From Alphaproteobacteria bacterium (GTDB taxonomy: Bacteria > Myxococcota_A > UBA796 > GCA-2862545), in assembly GCA_020632925.1 (NCBI GenBank), contig JACKER010000007.1:310001-374000 (forward strand): a DNA stretch of 64,000 bases, given 5' to 3'. Made by a program: the position numbers and the translations under genes. The notes below the pieces were generated by a model that was given only the letters and a program-made list of their open reading frames with translations, ran no database searches and was not told the DNA's origin. Shown here piece by piece: positions 32,173 to 40,796 of the stretch. Position 1 is the stretch's first letter. Every line of letters starts with the position of its first letter.

Positions 32173-33644
32173 CTCGAGCCCTCCCAGGCGTCCGTCTGGA
32201 CCCGCCAGAGGTACCGGGTCGAGGCCCGCCGGTCCACCCGGAACGTGCGCTCGAGGACGGCGTCGCCCGAGACCATGCGGACCTTGTGCGTGCCCTCGGT
32301 GAGCTCCAGGCCCACGATGGGCGTGGCGCCGACGGGTCGGCCGTCGACCTCGACGCTGGCGTCGGGGGGCAGGGAGGCGAAGCTGATGGGGATGCGCGCG
32401 CTGGCCGGGGTCTGCACCGGCTCGGGCGCAGCGGTCGGGCGGGGCGTGACCGGAGCAGGTGCGGGTGTGGGTGCGGGCTCCGGATCGGGCACGGGCACGG
32501 GCACGGGCACGGGCACGGGCACGGGGGCAGGTGGTGGAGGGGCCGGGGCGGCGATCGGCGGTTGGGGTCGCGGGGGCTCGGGGGCCGGGCGCGTCGAGAG
32601 CCAGAGGGTGCCGAGCACGATCAGCCCGACGAGCACCACCGCGGCGGCGGCGGACACGGCGAGCAGCGTGGTGCCGCCTGCGAACAGGGCCATCCGCACG
32701 GGGACCTGGCCGGTGATCGAGCCGGTCACCACCGGGTGCGACAGGGTCATGGCCTCCGTGAGCACCTCGCCTACGAGGTCGTCGTGCGGCAGCGTGCTGG
32801 CGGCGGGGACCACCGACTCCGCCCAGTCGCGCAGGCGCGCGTGGTGCCCCGCCTCGCGCAGCAGCTCCGTGCACTGGCGCTCGACATCCCGGGGCTCGGG
32901 CCGACCGACCGCGTCCAGGGCGCACATCCGGAGCGCCATCCGCAGCGCCGCGTGCTCGAGCTCGGTCCCGGTCGGCGCGGGTGCGGCGGGATCGGGCCGC
33001 TTGCCCGTCAGCATCTCGTGCAGCACGACGCCGAGCGAGAAGACGTCGGTCGTGGGCCCCTCGTTGCCGTAGAACCGCTCGGGGGCGATGTATCCCTCGC
33101 TCCCCATGATCCCGGTGGAGGTCCGCGCCTCGCGCGCGTCGAACGTCGCCTTCGCGATCCCGAAGTCCAGGAGGACCACCGAGCCGTCGGGCGTGAGCTG
33201 CACGTTGCTGGGCTTCAGGTCGCGGTGCCGCAGGTGCAGCGCCGTGTCGCCGGGACCCGGCTGGTGCCACAGGCGGTGCAGGGCGCGCGCGATCTCGGCC
33301 GTGATCTCGAGCGCGATCTCGGGCGGCAGCGGGCCGTGGCTGCGCAGGACGCGCCCGAGCGAGGTGCCGTCCACGTACTCCATCACCACGGCCCACCGGT
33401 CGGCGAGCTTGACCGGCGGCTCGACGTGGACGACCGCGCGGTCGCGCACCAGCCCGAGGATGCGGGCCTCGTCCCGGAAGCGCTCGAGCACGTCGGCGGG
33501 CGGGTTCGCGTCCTTGAGCAGCTTGATCGCGACGTCCTTGGTGAAGCCGCCCGCGCCGGTCAAGGTCGCCCGATACACCGTCCCGAAGCCCCCCTGACCG
33601 AGGACGGACGTGATCTGGTACCGGCGGGCGACGTCGGTGGACAC
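32169..33644 (-). CDS. membrane Ser/Thr protein kinase with PEGA-like C-terminus
   Basis: 491 residues. The kinase domain (about 8-270) is complete: GQGGFGTVYR, VAIKLLKDA, RHRDLKPSN, DFGIAKA and APERF. A membrane segment lies near 355-380 (LLAVSAAAAVVLVGLIVLG). The linker contains (PV)n from a tandem hexanucleotide repeat at about 32487-32525, which could vary in copy number. The C-terminal domain (SVEVDGRPVGATPIVGLEL, TEGTHKVRMV) is PEGA-like and would lie outside the membrane. The start is GTG 33644. It is divergent from the MopE-like gene 59 bp away. Confidence 0.9.
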   Translation of the reverse strand: MSTDVARRYQITSVLGQGGFGTVYRATLTGAGGFTKDVAIKLLKDANPPADVLERFRDEARILGLVRDRAVVHVEPPVKLADRWAVVMEYVDGTSLGRVLRSHGPLPPEIALEITAEIARALHRLWHQPGPGDTALHLRHRDLKPSNVQLTPDGSVVLLDFGIAKATFDAREARTSTGIMGSEGYIAPERFYGNEGPTTDVFSLGVVLHEMLTGKRPDPAAPAPTGTELEHAALRMALRMCALDAVGRPEPRDVERQCTELLREAGHHARLRDWAESVVPAASTLPHDDLVGEVLTEAMTLSHPVVTGSITGQVPVRMALFAGGTTLLAVSAAAAVVLVGLIVLGTLWLSTRPAPEPPRPQPPIAAPAPPPPAPVPVPVPVPVPVPDPEPAPTPAPAPVTPRPTAAPEPVQTPASARIPISFASLPPDASVEVDGRPVGATPIVGLELTEGTHKVRMVSGDAVLERTFRVDRRASTRYLWRVQTDAWEGSR

Positions 33645-33702
33645 GCGCCCAGGGTAGCGCAACGCTTCCACGTCGGTGTGCGCTCGGCTAAGCTCGATCT
33701 CG

Positions 33703-35157
33703 ATGCGCCGCCTGTTTCCGCTCCTGTTGCTGCCCGCATGCCTCGTGGACCCGACGGCCTGGAGCGACCGCCGCGCAGCGCTGGATTGCGCGGGCGACTG
33801 GTTCGTGGACTCGGACGGCGACGGGTGGGGCGACGCGCCGGCGACCTGCGGGGCGGCCGGAGCCGTCGAGACGGCGGGCGACTGCGACGACGCCGCGCCG
33901 ACGGTACACCCCGAGGCCGAGGAGATCCCCGCCGACGGGGTGGACGAGGACTGCGACGGCGGCGAGCTGTGCTTCGAGGACGGCGACGGCGACGGGTACG
34001 GGCTCAACCGCACGGTCGAGGGTGGACTCGCCTGCGACGCGCCCGGCCAGTCCACGCGGTCGGACGACTGCGACGACCGCAGTCAGGCGGTGTCCCCCGG
34101 CGCCGACGAGATCCCGTGCAACAGCGTGGACGACGACTGCGACCCGCTGACGCTCGACGTGCAGGAGGAGGTCCCGGGCGACGGCGTGGACCAGGACTGC
34201 GACAACCTGGAGGCCTGCTACGAGGACATCGACGGCGACGGGTATGGCTCGGCGACCGTGCAGAGCCTCGACCTGTTCTGTGCGATCGACGGTCTGGCGG
34301 CGCTCGGTGGAGACTGCGACGAGGGCTCGGGCGACGTGAACCCTGGTGCTTCCGAGGTCTGCAACCGGATCGACGACGACTGCGACCATCTCGTCGACGA
34401 CGCCGACCCCGACGTGGATCCGGCGGGCTTCCAGTACGTCGTCGCGGACTACGACCACGACGGCTTCGGCAACGCCACCGAGTCCACCATGGCGTGCTAC
34501 CCGCCGCCCGGGAACAACCGCCTCGACTGCGACGACGACGACCCGCTCGCGACGATCGAGCAGGGGTGGTCGCTGGACGAGGACGGCGATCTCGCAGGCG
34601 ACGGTGAGAACGTGGTCACCCAGTGCGAGAACCCTGGTGGAGGGCTGGCTCCGGAGCGCAACGGCGTCGACTGCGAGCCACGCGACCCGGACATCTATCC
34701 ACTCCAGATCGAGGACTGCGGCGACGAGGTGGATCAGGACTGCGACGGGTTGGTCGACTGCGCCGACGAGGACTGCCACTCCGACCCGCGCTGCCTCCCA
34801 CCCTGCGCCGACCGGGGCTGGGCACCCGCGTCACTGCCCGCCTCGATCAACGGGACGACCGCGGGTGCCGGGAAGGACGAGACCGGCATCTGCGGTGGCG
34901 CCCAGGCGCCCGACGTCGCGGTGTGGTTCACCTCGCCGGTGTCGGGCCGCGTGAACTTCGTCCTGACCAGCACCGCGTACGACACCATCCTCCACGCCAA
35001 GACGGCGTGTGGCGGTGCTCCTCTGGGCTGCAACGACGACGCCGTGGCCCTGCAGTCCGCGATCTCCATCGACAACGTGGTGGCCGGTGTGCCCTTCCTG
35101 GTCATCGCGGACGGATGGGGCGCCCAGGCGGGCCCGTTCACCTTGCGCGCCCAGTAG
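33703..35157 (+). CDS. MopE-like Asp/Cys repeat lipoprotein
   Basis: 484 residues with lipoprotein signal MRRLFPLLLLPAC. At least six repeats combine DGDGDGYG-type loops, DCDD and VDEDCD or VDQDCD motifs, as in MopE and related putative metal-binding proteins. The C-terminal ~110 residues (APDVAVWFTSPVSGRVNF, FLVIADGWGAQAGPFTL) match the pre-peptidase C-terminal-like beta-sandwich common in secreted proteins. It is probably a surface protein. ATG 33703 starts the signal. The AAC(3)-like gene follows with no gap. Confidence 0.85.
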   Translation: MRRLFPLLLLPACLVDPTAWSDRRAALDCAGDWFVDSDGDGWGDAPATCGAAGAVETAGDCDDAAPTVHPEAEEIPADGVDEDCDGGELCFEDGDGDGYGLNRTVEGGLACDAPGQSTRSDDCDDRSQAVSPGADEIPCNSVDDDCDPLTLDVQEEVPGDGVDQDCDNLEACYEDIDGDGYGSATVQSLDLFCAIDGLAALGGDCDEGSGDVNPGASEVCNRIDDDCDHLVDDADPDVDPAGFQYVVADYDHDGFGNATESTMACYPPPGNNRLDCDDDDPLATIEQGWSLDEDGDLAGDGENVVTQCENPGGGLAPERNGVDCEPRDPDIYPLQIEDCGDEVDQDCDGLVDCADEDCHSDPRCLPPCADRGWAPASLPASINGTTAGAGKDETGICGGAQAPDVAVWFTSPVSGRVNFVLTSTAYDTILHAKTACGGAPLGCNDDAVALQSAISIDNVVAGVPFLVIADGWGAQAGPFTLRAQ

Positions 35158-35991
35158 GTGGCGGACGCCGCGTCCCTGACCGCGGAGCTGCGCGCTGCGC
35201 TGCCGCCCGGCGGGGTGTGGATCGTCCACAGCTCCTGTCGCTCGCTGGGCGCGGTGGAGGGCGGCGCGGACGCCGTGGTGGAGGCGCTGATCGCGGCGCT
35301 CGGGCCCGAGGGCACGCTGATGGTGCCCACCTTCACGACGAACCTTACCGATCCCGCGCGCTGGGCGGCGCCACTGGCGGGGCACGAGCGGCTGGCGACG
35401 ATGGCGCGGATCCCGGCCTTCCGCGCGGACCGGAGCCCGTCGTTCGAGATGGGGGCGATCCCCGAGGCCGTCCGCCGGCACCCGCGCGCGCTGCGCAGCG
35501 ACCACCCGGTCACGTCCTGGACGTCGATCGGACGACGCGCCCGGGAGCTGCTCGCCGACCACCCGCTCGACGACCCCGAGGGCGAAGGTGGACCGCTGGG
35601 CCGCGCCTGGCGCCTGAACGCGACGATCCTGCTGATCGGCGTGGGTCAGGACCGGAACACGACGATCCACCTGGCGGAGTCGATGCTCGACCTGCCGCAC
35701 CTGCACGCGATGCGCGACCGGTATCCGGTGGACGGGCCGGACGGGCGCTCCTGGCGCGAGGTCGAGAAGACGACGCACTGCAGCGACGGGTTCGTGGCGC
35801 TCGAGCCGCTGCTGGTCGAGGTCGGGGTCATGAGCACGTTCAGGCTCGGCGACGCGCTCGTGCGGCGGATGTCCTCCCCCGACGTCGTCCGGGTCGCGAC
35901 CGAGCTGCTCCGCCGTGACCCGACGGCGCTGCTCTGCCACGACCCGGTGTGCCCGAACTGCGTCACCTCACGGACGCTGCTTCAGAACTGA
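35158..35991 (+). CDS. AAC(3)-family N-acetyltransferase
   Basis: 277 residues of the aminoglycoside 3-N-acetyltransferase family (antibiotic_NAT). Family blocks are visible: VHSSCRSLGAVEGGADAVVEA, GTLMVPTFT, HPVTSWTSIG and ILLIGVGQDRNTTIHLAE, which include the acetyl-CoA and catalytic His regions. The family covers true resistance enzymes and housekeeping acetyltransferases such as YokD, so resistance cannot be assumed. GTG 35158 begins immediately after the preceding TAG and no clear ribosome site is seen. The 3' end overlaps aceA (convergent) by 10 bp. Confidence 0.83.
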   Translation: MADAASLTAELRAALPPGGVWIVHSSCRSLGAVEGGADAVVEALIAALGPEGTLMVPTFTTNLTDPARWAAPLAGHERLATMARIPAFRADRSPSFEMGAIPEAVRRHPRALRSDHPVTSWTSIGRRARELLADHPLDDPEGEGGPLGRAWRLNATILLIGVGQDRNTTIHLAESMLDLPHLHAMRDRYPVDGPDGRSWREVEKTTHCSDGFVALEPLLVEVGVMSTFRLGDALVRRMSSPDVVRVATELLRRDPTALLCHDPVCPNCVTSRTLLQN

Positions 35992-37247
35992 GCGGCTTCG
36001 GTGGACTCGGCGAGGGCCAGCGTGCTCGCGAGCCCGCCGGACAGCACCTGGGCGACCTCGTCGAAGTAGCCGGTGCCGACCTCGCGCTGGTGGCGGATGG
36101 CGGTGTAGCCGTCGGACTCGCTGTCGAACTCGGCGGCCTGCAGCTCGGCGTAGGCGGCCATGCCGCGGTCCTTGTAGCCGCGGGCGAGCTCGAACATGGA
36201 GTGGTTCAGTGCGTGGAAGCCCGCCAGCGTCACGAACTGGAACGCGTAGCCCATCGCGCCCAGCTCCTGCTGGAAGCGTGCGATCTCGTCCTCGGACAGG
36301 TGGCGGCGCCAGTTGAAGCTCGGCGAGCAGTTGTAGGCCAGCTTCTTGCCGGGGAACTTCTCGTGCACCGCCTCTGCGAAGCGGCGCGCCTCGTCCAGAT
36401 CGGGGTGGCTCGTCTCGCACCAGATCAGGTCGGCATGGGGCGCGTAGGCGAGCGCGCGGGCGATGGCCATGTCGATGCCGCCGGTGATGCGGAAGAAGCC
36501 CTCGGGCGTGCGCTCGCCGGTCAGGAAGGGCCGGTCGCGCTCGTCGATGTCGGAGGTCAGCAGCTGGGCGCTGTCGGCGTCGGTGCGCGCGATGAGCACC
36601 GTGGACACGCCGCTCACGTCGGCCGCGAGGCGCGCGGAGACCAGCGTGCGCACGAACTGCGAGGTCGGGACGAGCACCTTGCCGCCGAGGTGGCCGCACT
36701 TCTTCTCGGACGCGAGCTGGTCCTCGAAGTGCACGCCCGCAGCGCCCGCCTCGATCATCGACTTCATGAGCTCGAAGGCGTTCAGCGGCCCACCGAAGCC
36801 CGCCTCGGCGTCGGCCACGATCGGCGCCAGCCAATAGCGCTTCGCGCCGCCCTCGGAGTGCTCGATCTGGTCGGCGCGCAGGAGCGCCTGGTTGATGCGC
36901 GAGACCACGCTGGGCACGCTGTTCGCGGGGTAGAGGCTCTGGTCGGGGTACATGGCGCCCGCGAGGTTCGCGTCGGCCGCGACCTGCCAGCCGGACAGGT
37001 AGATGGCCTCGAGGCCCGCACGGACCTGCTGCACGGCCTGGTTGCCGGTCAGGGCGCCGAGCGCGTTGACGTAGGGGCGCTCGTGCAGGAGCTGCCACAG
37101 GCGCTTCGCCCCCAGCTCGGCGAGGGTGTGGCGGACCTGGTAGCTGCCGCGCAGGCGGGCGACGTCCTCGTCGGTGTAGGGACGCACGATGCCGTCCCAG
37201 CGGTGTTCCTCCGGGGAGGGCAGGGTGATCTGTTCGGCGACGGACAT
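35982..37247 (-). CDS. aceA: isocitrate lyase
   Basis: 421 residues. The signature SEKKCGHLGGKVLVPTSQ contains the catalytic KKCGH loop; PIVADAEAGFGG and NCSPSFNW are the metal and glyoxylate-binding regions. It cleaves isocitrate to glyoxylate and succinate, the first step of the glyoxylate shunt used on acetate or fatty acids. The length matches bacterial AceA of the Escherichia coli type. It lies 2 bp downstream of malate synthase, so the two form an operon, divergent from a RamB/ScfR-type regulator. Confidence 0.96.
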   Translation of the reverse strand: MSVAEQITLPSPEEHRWDGIVRPYTDEDVARLRGSYQVRHTLAELGAKRLWQLLHERPYVNALGALTGNQAVQQVRAGLEAIYLSGWQVAADANLAGAMYPDQSLYPANSVPSVVSRINQALLRADQIEHSEGGAKRYWLAPIVADAEAGFGGPLNAFELMKSMIEAGAAGVHFEDQLASEKKCGHLGGKVLVPTSQFVRTLVSARLAADVSGVSTVLIARTDADSAQLLTSDIDERDRPFLTGERTPEGFFRITGGIDMAIARALAYAPHADLIWCETSHPDLDEARRFAEAVHEKFPGKKLAYNCSPSFNWRRHLSEDEIARFQQELGAMGYAFQFVTLAGFHALNHSMFELARGYKDRGMAAYAELQAAEFDSESDGYTAIRHQREVGTGYFDEVAQVLSGGLASTLALAESTEAAQF

Positions 37248-37249
37248 GG

Positions 37250-38833
37250 TCACTCCTCGTTCAGGACGGCGGACGCCGCCAGGGTCAGGAACTCCTCGAG
37301 CTCGGGCTGCAGGCACAGCCGCTCCACCAGCGAGCGCGCCTGCTCCAGGCGGTCCTGCGGGAGCCGACCGGCGAGCCCGGCGACCTCCTCGTCGAGGACC
37401 GCGCGGACCAGCGCCGCGTCGACCACCCGGCCGTCGTCCAGCCGGGCACCGTGGTGGACCCACTGCCAGATCTGCGTGCGGCTGATCTCGGCGGTGGCGG
37501 CGTCCTCCATGCGGTGGTCGATGGGTACGCAGCCGTTGCCCATCAGCCAGGCGGCGACGTACTCGACGGCCACCCGCGCGTTGGTCCGCAGGCCGGCCTC
37601 CGTGCGCGGCCCCTTCGGTACCTCGAGCAGGCGCGAGGGGTCTCCGAGGTCGCCGAGCCGCACGTGCAGCTGGTTCGGCCCGGGCATCCCGCGGTCGAAG
37701 ACCTCCTTCGCGACCGCCACCAGACCGGGGTGCGCGACCCAGGTCCCGTCGTGGCCCTGCGCGACCTCGCGCTCCTTGTCGGCGCGGACCGCGGCCAGCG
37801 CGGCCTCGTTGGCCACCGGGTCGTTCTTGATGGGGATCTGGGCCGCCATCCCGCCGATCGCGTGCGCCCCCCGGCGGTGGCAGGTCTCCACCACGCGGCG
37901 GGTGTAGGCCGCGAGGAAGGGCCGGGTCATGCCGACCTCGCCGCGATCGGGCAGCACGAAGGCGGGATCGGCGCGATGGCGCTTGATGAAGCTGAAGATG
38001 TAGTCCCAACGACCGCAGTTCAGGCCGACGATGCGGACGCGGAGCTCGTACAGGATCTCGTCCATCTCGAAGGCGGCGGGCAGCGTCTCGATGAGCACGG
38101 TGACGCGCACGCTGCCCGGGGGGAGGCCCAGCTTCCGCTCGGCGTGGGCCAGGACCTGCTCCCACAGCCGGGCCTCGAGGTGGGACTCGAGCTTGGGCAG
38201 GTAGAGGTAGGGTCCGGAGCCGCGCTCCAGCAGCGTCCTCGCGTCGTGGAACAGGAACAGGCCGGCGTCGACGAGCGCGGCCGTGGCGGGCTCACCGTCG
38301 ATCAGCACGTGGGGCTCGAGCATGTGCCAGCCGCGCGGGCGGACCATCAGCACCGCAGGTCGCTCGACCAGGCGGTAGGCCCGCCCGTCGGGGCTGTCCC
38401 AGGCGATCGTGCCGCGCGCGGCGTCGCGGAGGTTCACCTGCCCCTCGACGACGTTGTCCCAGGTGGGCGCGGTCGCGTCCTCGAGGTCGGCCATGAACAC
38501 GGACGCGCCGGAGTTCAGCGCGTTGATCATCATCTTGCGGTCGGTCGGACCGGTGATCTCCACGCGGCGGTCGAGCAGATCGGCGGGTGCGGAGCGCACG
38601 GTCCAGTCGCCCTCGCGGACGCTCCGGGTCTCGGGCAGGAGCGCCAGCCGCTCGCCCGCGTCGAGCCGCGCCTGGCGTTCGCCCCGGCCGGCGAGCCGCG
38701 CGCGCACCTCGGGGCGGAAGGCCTGGACGAGCTCGGCGACGAAGCCGAGCGCTTCGGGGGAGAGGATCTCCTCCCAGCCAGGCTTCACCTCGCCCCGCAG
38801 CACCACGTCGGTCGTCCCTCGCTCGGTCGTCAC
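37250..38833 (-). CDS. aceB: malate synthase A
   Basis: About 527 residues of the malate synthase A type. FMADLEDATAPTWDNVVEGQ, VLIETLPAAFEMDEILYEL and GLNCGRWDYIFSFIK are the conserved active-site blocks; the catalytic Asp is expected in the C-terminal third. It condenses glyoxylate with acetyl-CoA to malate, completing the shunt with AceA. Three consecutive GTG codons (38839, 38836, 38833) follow GGGAGGGA; 38833 has the best spacing. A heptamer TGTAAAT lies just upstream (38855-38861) and may be an operator. Confidence 0.95.
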   Translation of the reverse strand: MTTERGTTDVVLRGEVKPGWEEILSPEALGFVAELVQAFRPEVRARLAGRGERQARLDAGERLALLPETRSVREGDWTVRSAPADLLDRRVEITGPTDRKMMINALNSGASVFMADLEDATAPTWDNVVEGQVNLRDAARGTIAWDSPDGRAYRLVERPAVLMVRPRGWHMLEPHVLIDGEPATAALVDAGLFLFHDARTLLERGSGPYLYLPKLESHLEARLWEQVLAHAERKLGLPPGSVRVTVLIETLPAAFEMDEILYELRVRIVGLNCGRWDYIFSFIKRHRADPAFVLPDRGEVGMTRPFLAAYTRRVVETCHRRGAHAIGGMAAQIPIKNDPVANEAALAAVRADKEREVAQGHDGTWVAHPGLVAVAKEVFDRGMPGPNQLHVRLGDLGDPSRLLEVPKGPRTEAGLRTNARVAVEYVAAWLMGNGCVPIDHRMEDAATAEISRTQIWQWVHHGARLDDGRVVDAALVRAVLDEEVAGLAGRLPQDRLEQARSLVERLCLQPELEEFLTLAASAVLNEE

Positions 38834-38854
38834 CACCACTCCCTCCCGGCGTGG

Positions 38855-38945
38855 TGTAAATGTGGTCACGATCGTTCGATCGAGCCAGAAATCGCTCGTC
38901 AGGCTCGTACAGGCGTGTCAATGTGAGATCTGTAAATCCGTAAAG
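38855..38945. promoter_or_regulatory. candidate operators between aceBA and its regulator
   Basis: The 130-bp divergent region is AT-richer than its surroundings. TGTAAAT occurs at 38855-38861 and 38931-38937, with CGTAAAG at 38939-38945. RamB-type regulators bind short AT-rich sites of this character near glyoxylate-shunt genes. TTGACA-like hexamers on the minus strand lie at 38916-38921 and 38948-38953. Assignment to the regulator is inference. Confidence 0.45.
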
Positions 38946-38963
38946 GCTGTCAAGGAGGCTTGC

Positions 38964-40382
38964 GTGTCGGACACGGCGCTCGGCACCCGCATCCGCGCCC
39001 TGCGCCGACGGGACGGGCTCACGCAGGCCCAGCTCGCCGATCGCCTCGGGATCTCCGCGAGCTACCTGAACCTCATCGAGCACGGGAAGCGCCCGCTGCC
39101 CGCCGCCCTGCTCATCAAGCTCGCGCAGCAGCTCGAGGTGGACCTCGCCGCCTTCGCGCCGGACGCCGAGCTCGCCCTCGAGGCCAGCGTGCGCGAGGTG
39201 CTGGCGGACCCGCTGTTCGACGAGCACCACCTGATCGGCACCGACGTGGGCGAGCTCGTGCGCGCGAGCCCCCAGGGTGCCCGGGCGCTGGTCGCGCTCT
39301 ATGGCGCGTTCCGTGACACCCAGCGGACCGCCGACGGGCTCGCGGAGCGGCTGTCGGAGGACGTGGGCGCCGACCGCTCGGGCGTGTCGACGGAGGAGGT
39401 GAGCGATCTCATCCAGCGGCGGATGAACTGGTTCCCCGAGCTCGAGCAGGCGGCGGCGGACCTGTGGCGCGACGCGCGGCTCGAGACGCAGGACATGGGC
39501 CCCGGGCTCAAGCGGTACCTCACGGACGCGCTCGGGGTGCGCCTGCGCTTCGAGCCCGCCGGCGTGGGCCACACCACCCGCCGCTACGACCCCGAGCGCA
39601 AGGAGCTCGTGCTCTCCGAGGTCCTGCCCCCGCGCAGCCGCCACTTCCACCTCGCGCACGTGATCGCGCAGCTGCTGCACGCCGACCTGATCGAGCCCAT
39701 CGCGCGCGACGAGCGGCTCACGACCGAGGAGTCGCGGGTGCTGGCGCGAGTGGCGATGGCGAACTGGTTCGCGGGTGCGGTGCTCATGCCGTACGACAAG
39801 CTGCTGACCGCCGCCCGCGAGGTGCGCTGGGACGTGGAGCTGCTGGGCCACCGGTTCCGGACGAGCTGGGAGCAGGTGTGCCACCGGATCACGGCGCTGC
39901 GCAGGCCGGGCGCGGAGGGGCTGCCCTTCCACCTGATCCGCGTGGACGTGGCGGGGAACATCAGCAAGCGCTTCAGCGCGTCGGGCATCCACTTCCCGCG
40001 GTTCTCGGGCGTGTGCGCGCGGTGGAACGTGTTCAGCGCCTTCCAGACGCCGGGGCTCGTGCGCACGCAGGTGAGCCGGATGCCCGACGGCACGGCGTTC
40101 TTCTGCTTCGCGCGGACGGTGCGGCGCGAGGCGGGCGGGTACCACGCGGCCCAGGCGATGCACGCGATCGGCATGGGCGTGCCGCTCTCGTTCGCCCGCG
40201 AGCTGGTCTACGCGGACGGCATCGAGGTCGGGGAGGCCGCGGCGGCCGTACCCATCGGCGTGACCTGCCGCACCTGCGAGCGCCTCGACTGCGCGCAGCG
40301 GGTGTGCCCGCCGCTCCAGCGTCCGCTGCGCATCGATCCGAACGTGCGGGGGACCAGCTTCTTCGCGCCTCCGGAGGAGTAG
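38964..40382 (+). CDS. XRE-family regulator, RamB/ScfR type (glyoxylate shunt)
   Basis: 472 residues. An N-terminal helix-turn-helix (LGTRIRALRRRDGLTQAQLA, ISASYLNLIEHGKRPLP) is followed by an ImmA/IrrE-like middle domain (HLAHVIAQLLHAD) and a C-terminal Cys-rich DUF2083 part (CRTCERLDCAQRVCPP). This is the architecture of RamB and of short-chain fatty acyl-CoA regulators, which control aceA/aceB. GTG 38964 has AAGGAGG 5 nt upstream. Divergence from aceBA supports local control of acetate metabolism, possibly with acyl-CoA as the signal. Whether it activates or represses cannot be told. Confidence 0.9.
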   Translation: MSDTALGTRIRALRRRDGLTQAQLADRLGISASYLNLIEHGKRPLPAALLIKLAQQLEVDLAAFAPDAELALEASVREVLADPLFDEHHLIGTDVGELVRASPQGARALVALYGAFRDTQRTADGLAERLSEDVGADRSGVSTEEVSDLIQRRMNWFPELEQAAADLWRDARLETQDMGPGLKRYLTDALGVRLRFEPAGVGHTTRRYDPERKELVLSEVLPPRSRHFHLAHVIAQLLHADLIEPIARDERLTTEESRVLARVAMANWFAGAVLMPYDKLLTAAREVRWDVELLGHRFRTSWEQVCHRITALRRPGAEGLPFHLIRVDVAGNISKRFSASGIHFPRFSGVCARWNVFSAFQTPGLVRTQVSRMPDGTAFFCFARTVRREAGGYHAAQAMHAIGMGVPLSFARELVYADGIEVGEAAAAVPIGVTCRTCERLDCAQRVCPPLQRPLRIDPNVRGTSFFAPPEE

Positions 40383-40403
40383 GCTCGGGATCGGAGGAGA
40401 CGG

Positions 40404-40793
40404 ATGACCAGCTTCTGCTTGGCATTCCCTGGTGTGGTGCTGCGCTTGCTGGCGGAGGCGATCCTGCTCGGCCTCGCCACGCGCTTGATCCGCATCGATC
40501 GCACGGCGGGGCTCGTCCTCGGCAGCGGTGTGCTGCTGGCCATCGTGGGCGAGGTGGGCGTGCCGCTGGTCGGGTGGGGCGGCATCTTCGCGATGTCGAG
40601 CATGAACCCGTCGGCGCCACCGTTCCCCGAGGACGGGCCCCTGGTGCTGGTGTTCGTGGCCGGCTGGTTCGTGCTCGAGAACCTCGGTCCCATCGGCAAC
40701 GCGCTGGCCTCGATGGGGTGCGCCATGGCCATCCACCGGCTGATGGGCCGCATCCCCGAAGAGGCCTGGGACCGGAACATCGAGCGGAGCTGA
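40404..40793 (+). CDS. hypothetical membrane protein (129 aa)
   Basis: 129 residues with three or four membrane segments (LRLLAEAILLGLATRL; LVLGSGVLLAIVGEVGVPLV; LVLVFVAGWFVLENLGPIG). No family recognised. GGAGGAG precedes ATG 40404 at suitable spacing. It follows the regulator by 21 bp and may be transcribed with it, though nothing ties it to acetate metabolism. Its 3' end is 3 bp from a convergent esterase gene. Confidence 0.7.
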   Translation: MTSFCLAFPGVVLRLLAEAILLGLATRLIRIDRTAGLVLGSGVLLAIVGEVGVPLVGWGGIFAMSSMNPSAPPFPEDGPLVLVFVAGWFVLENLGPIGNALASMGCAMAIHRLMGRIPEEAWDRNIERS

Positions 40794-40796
40794 CCA

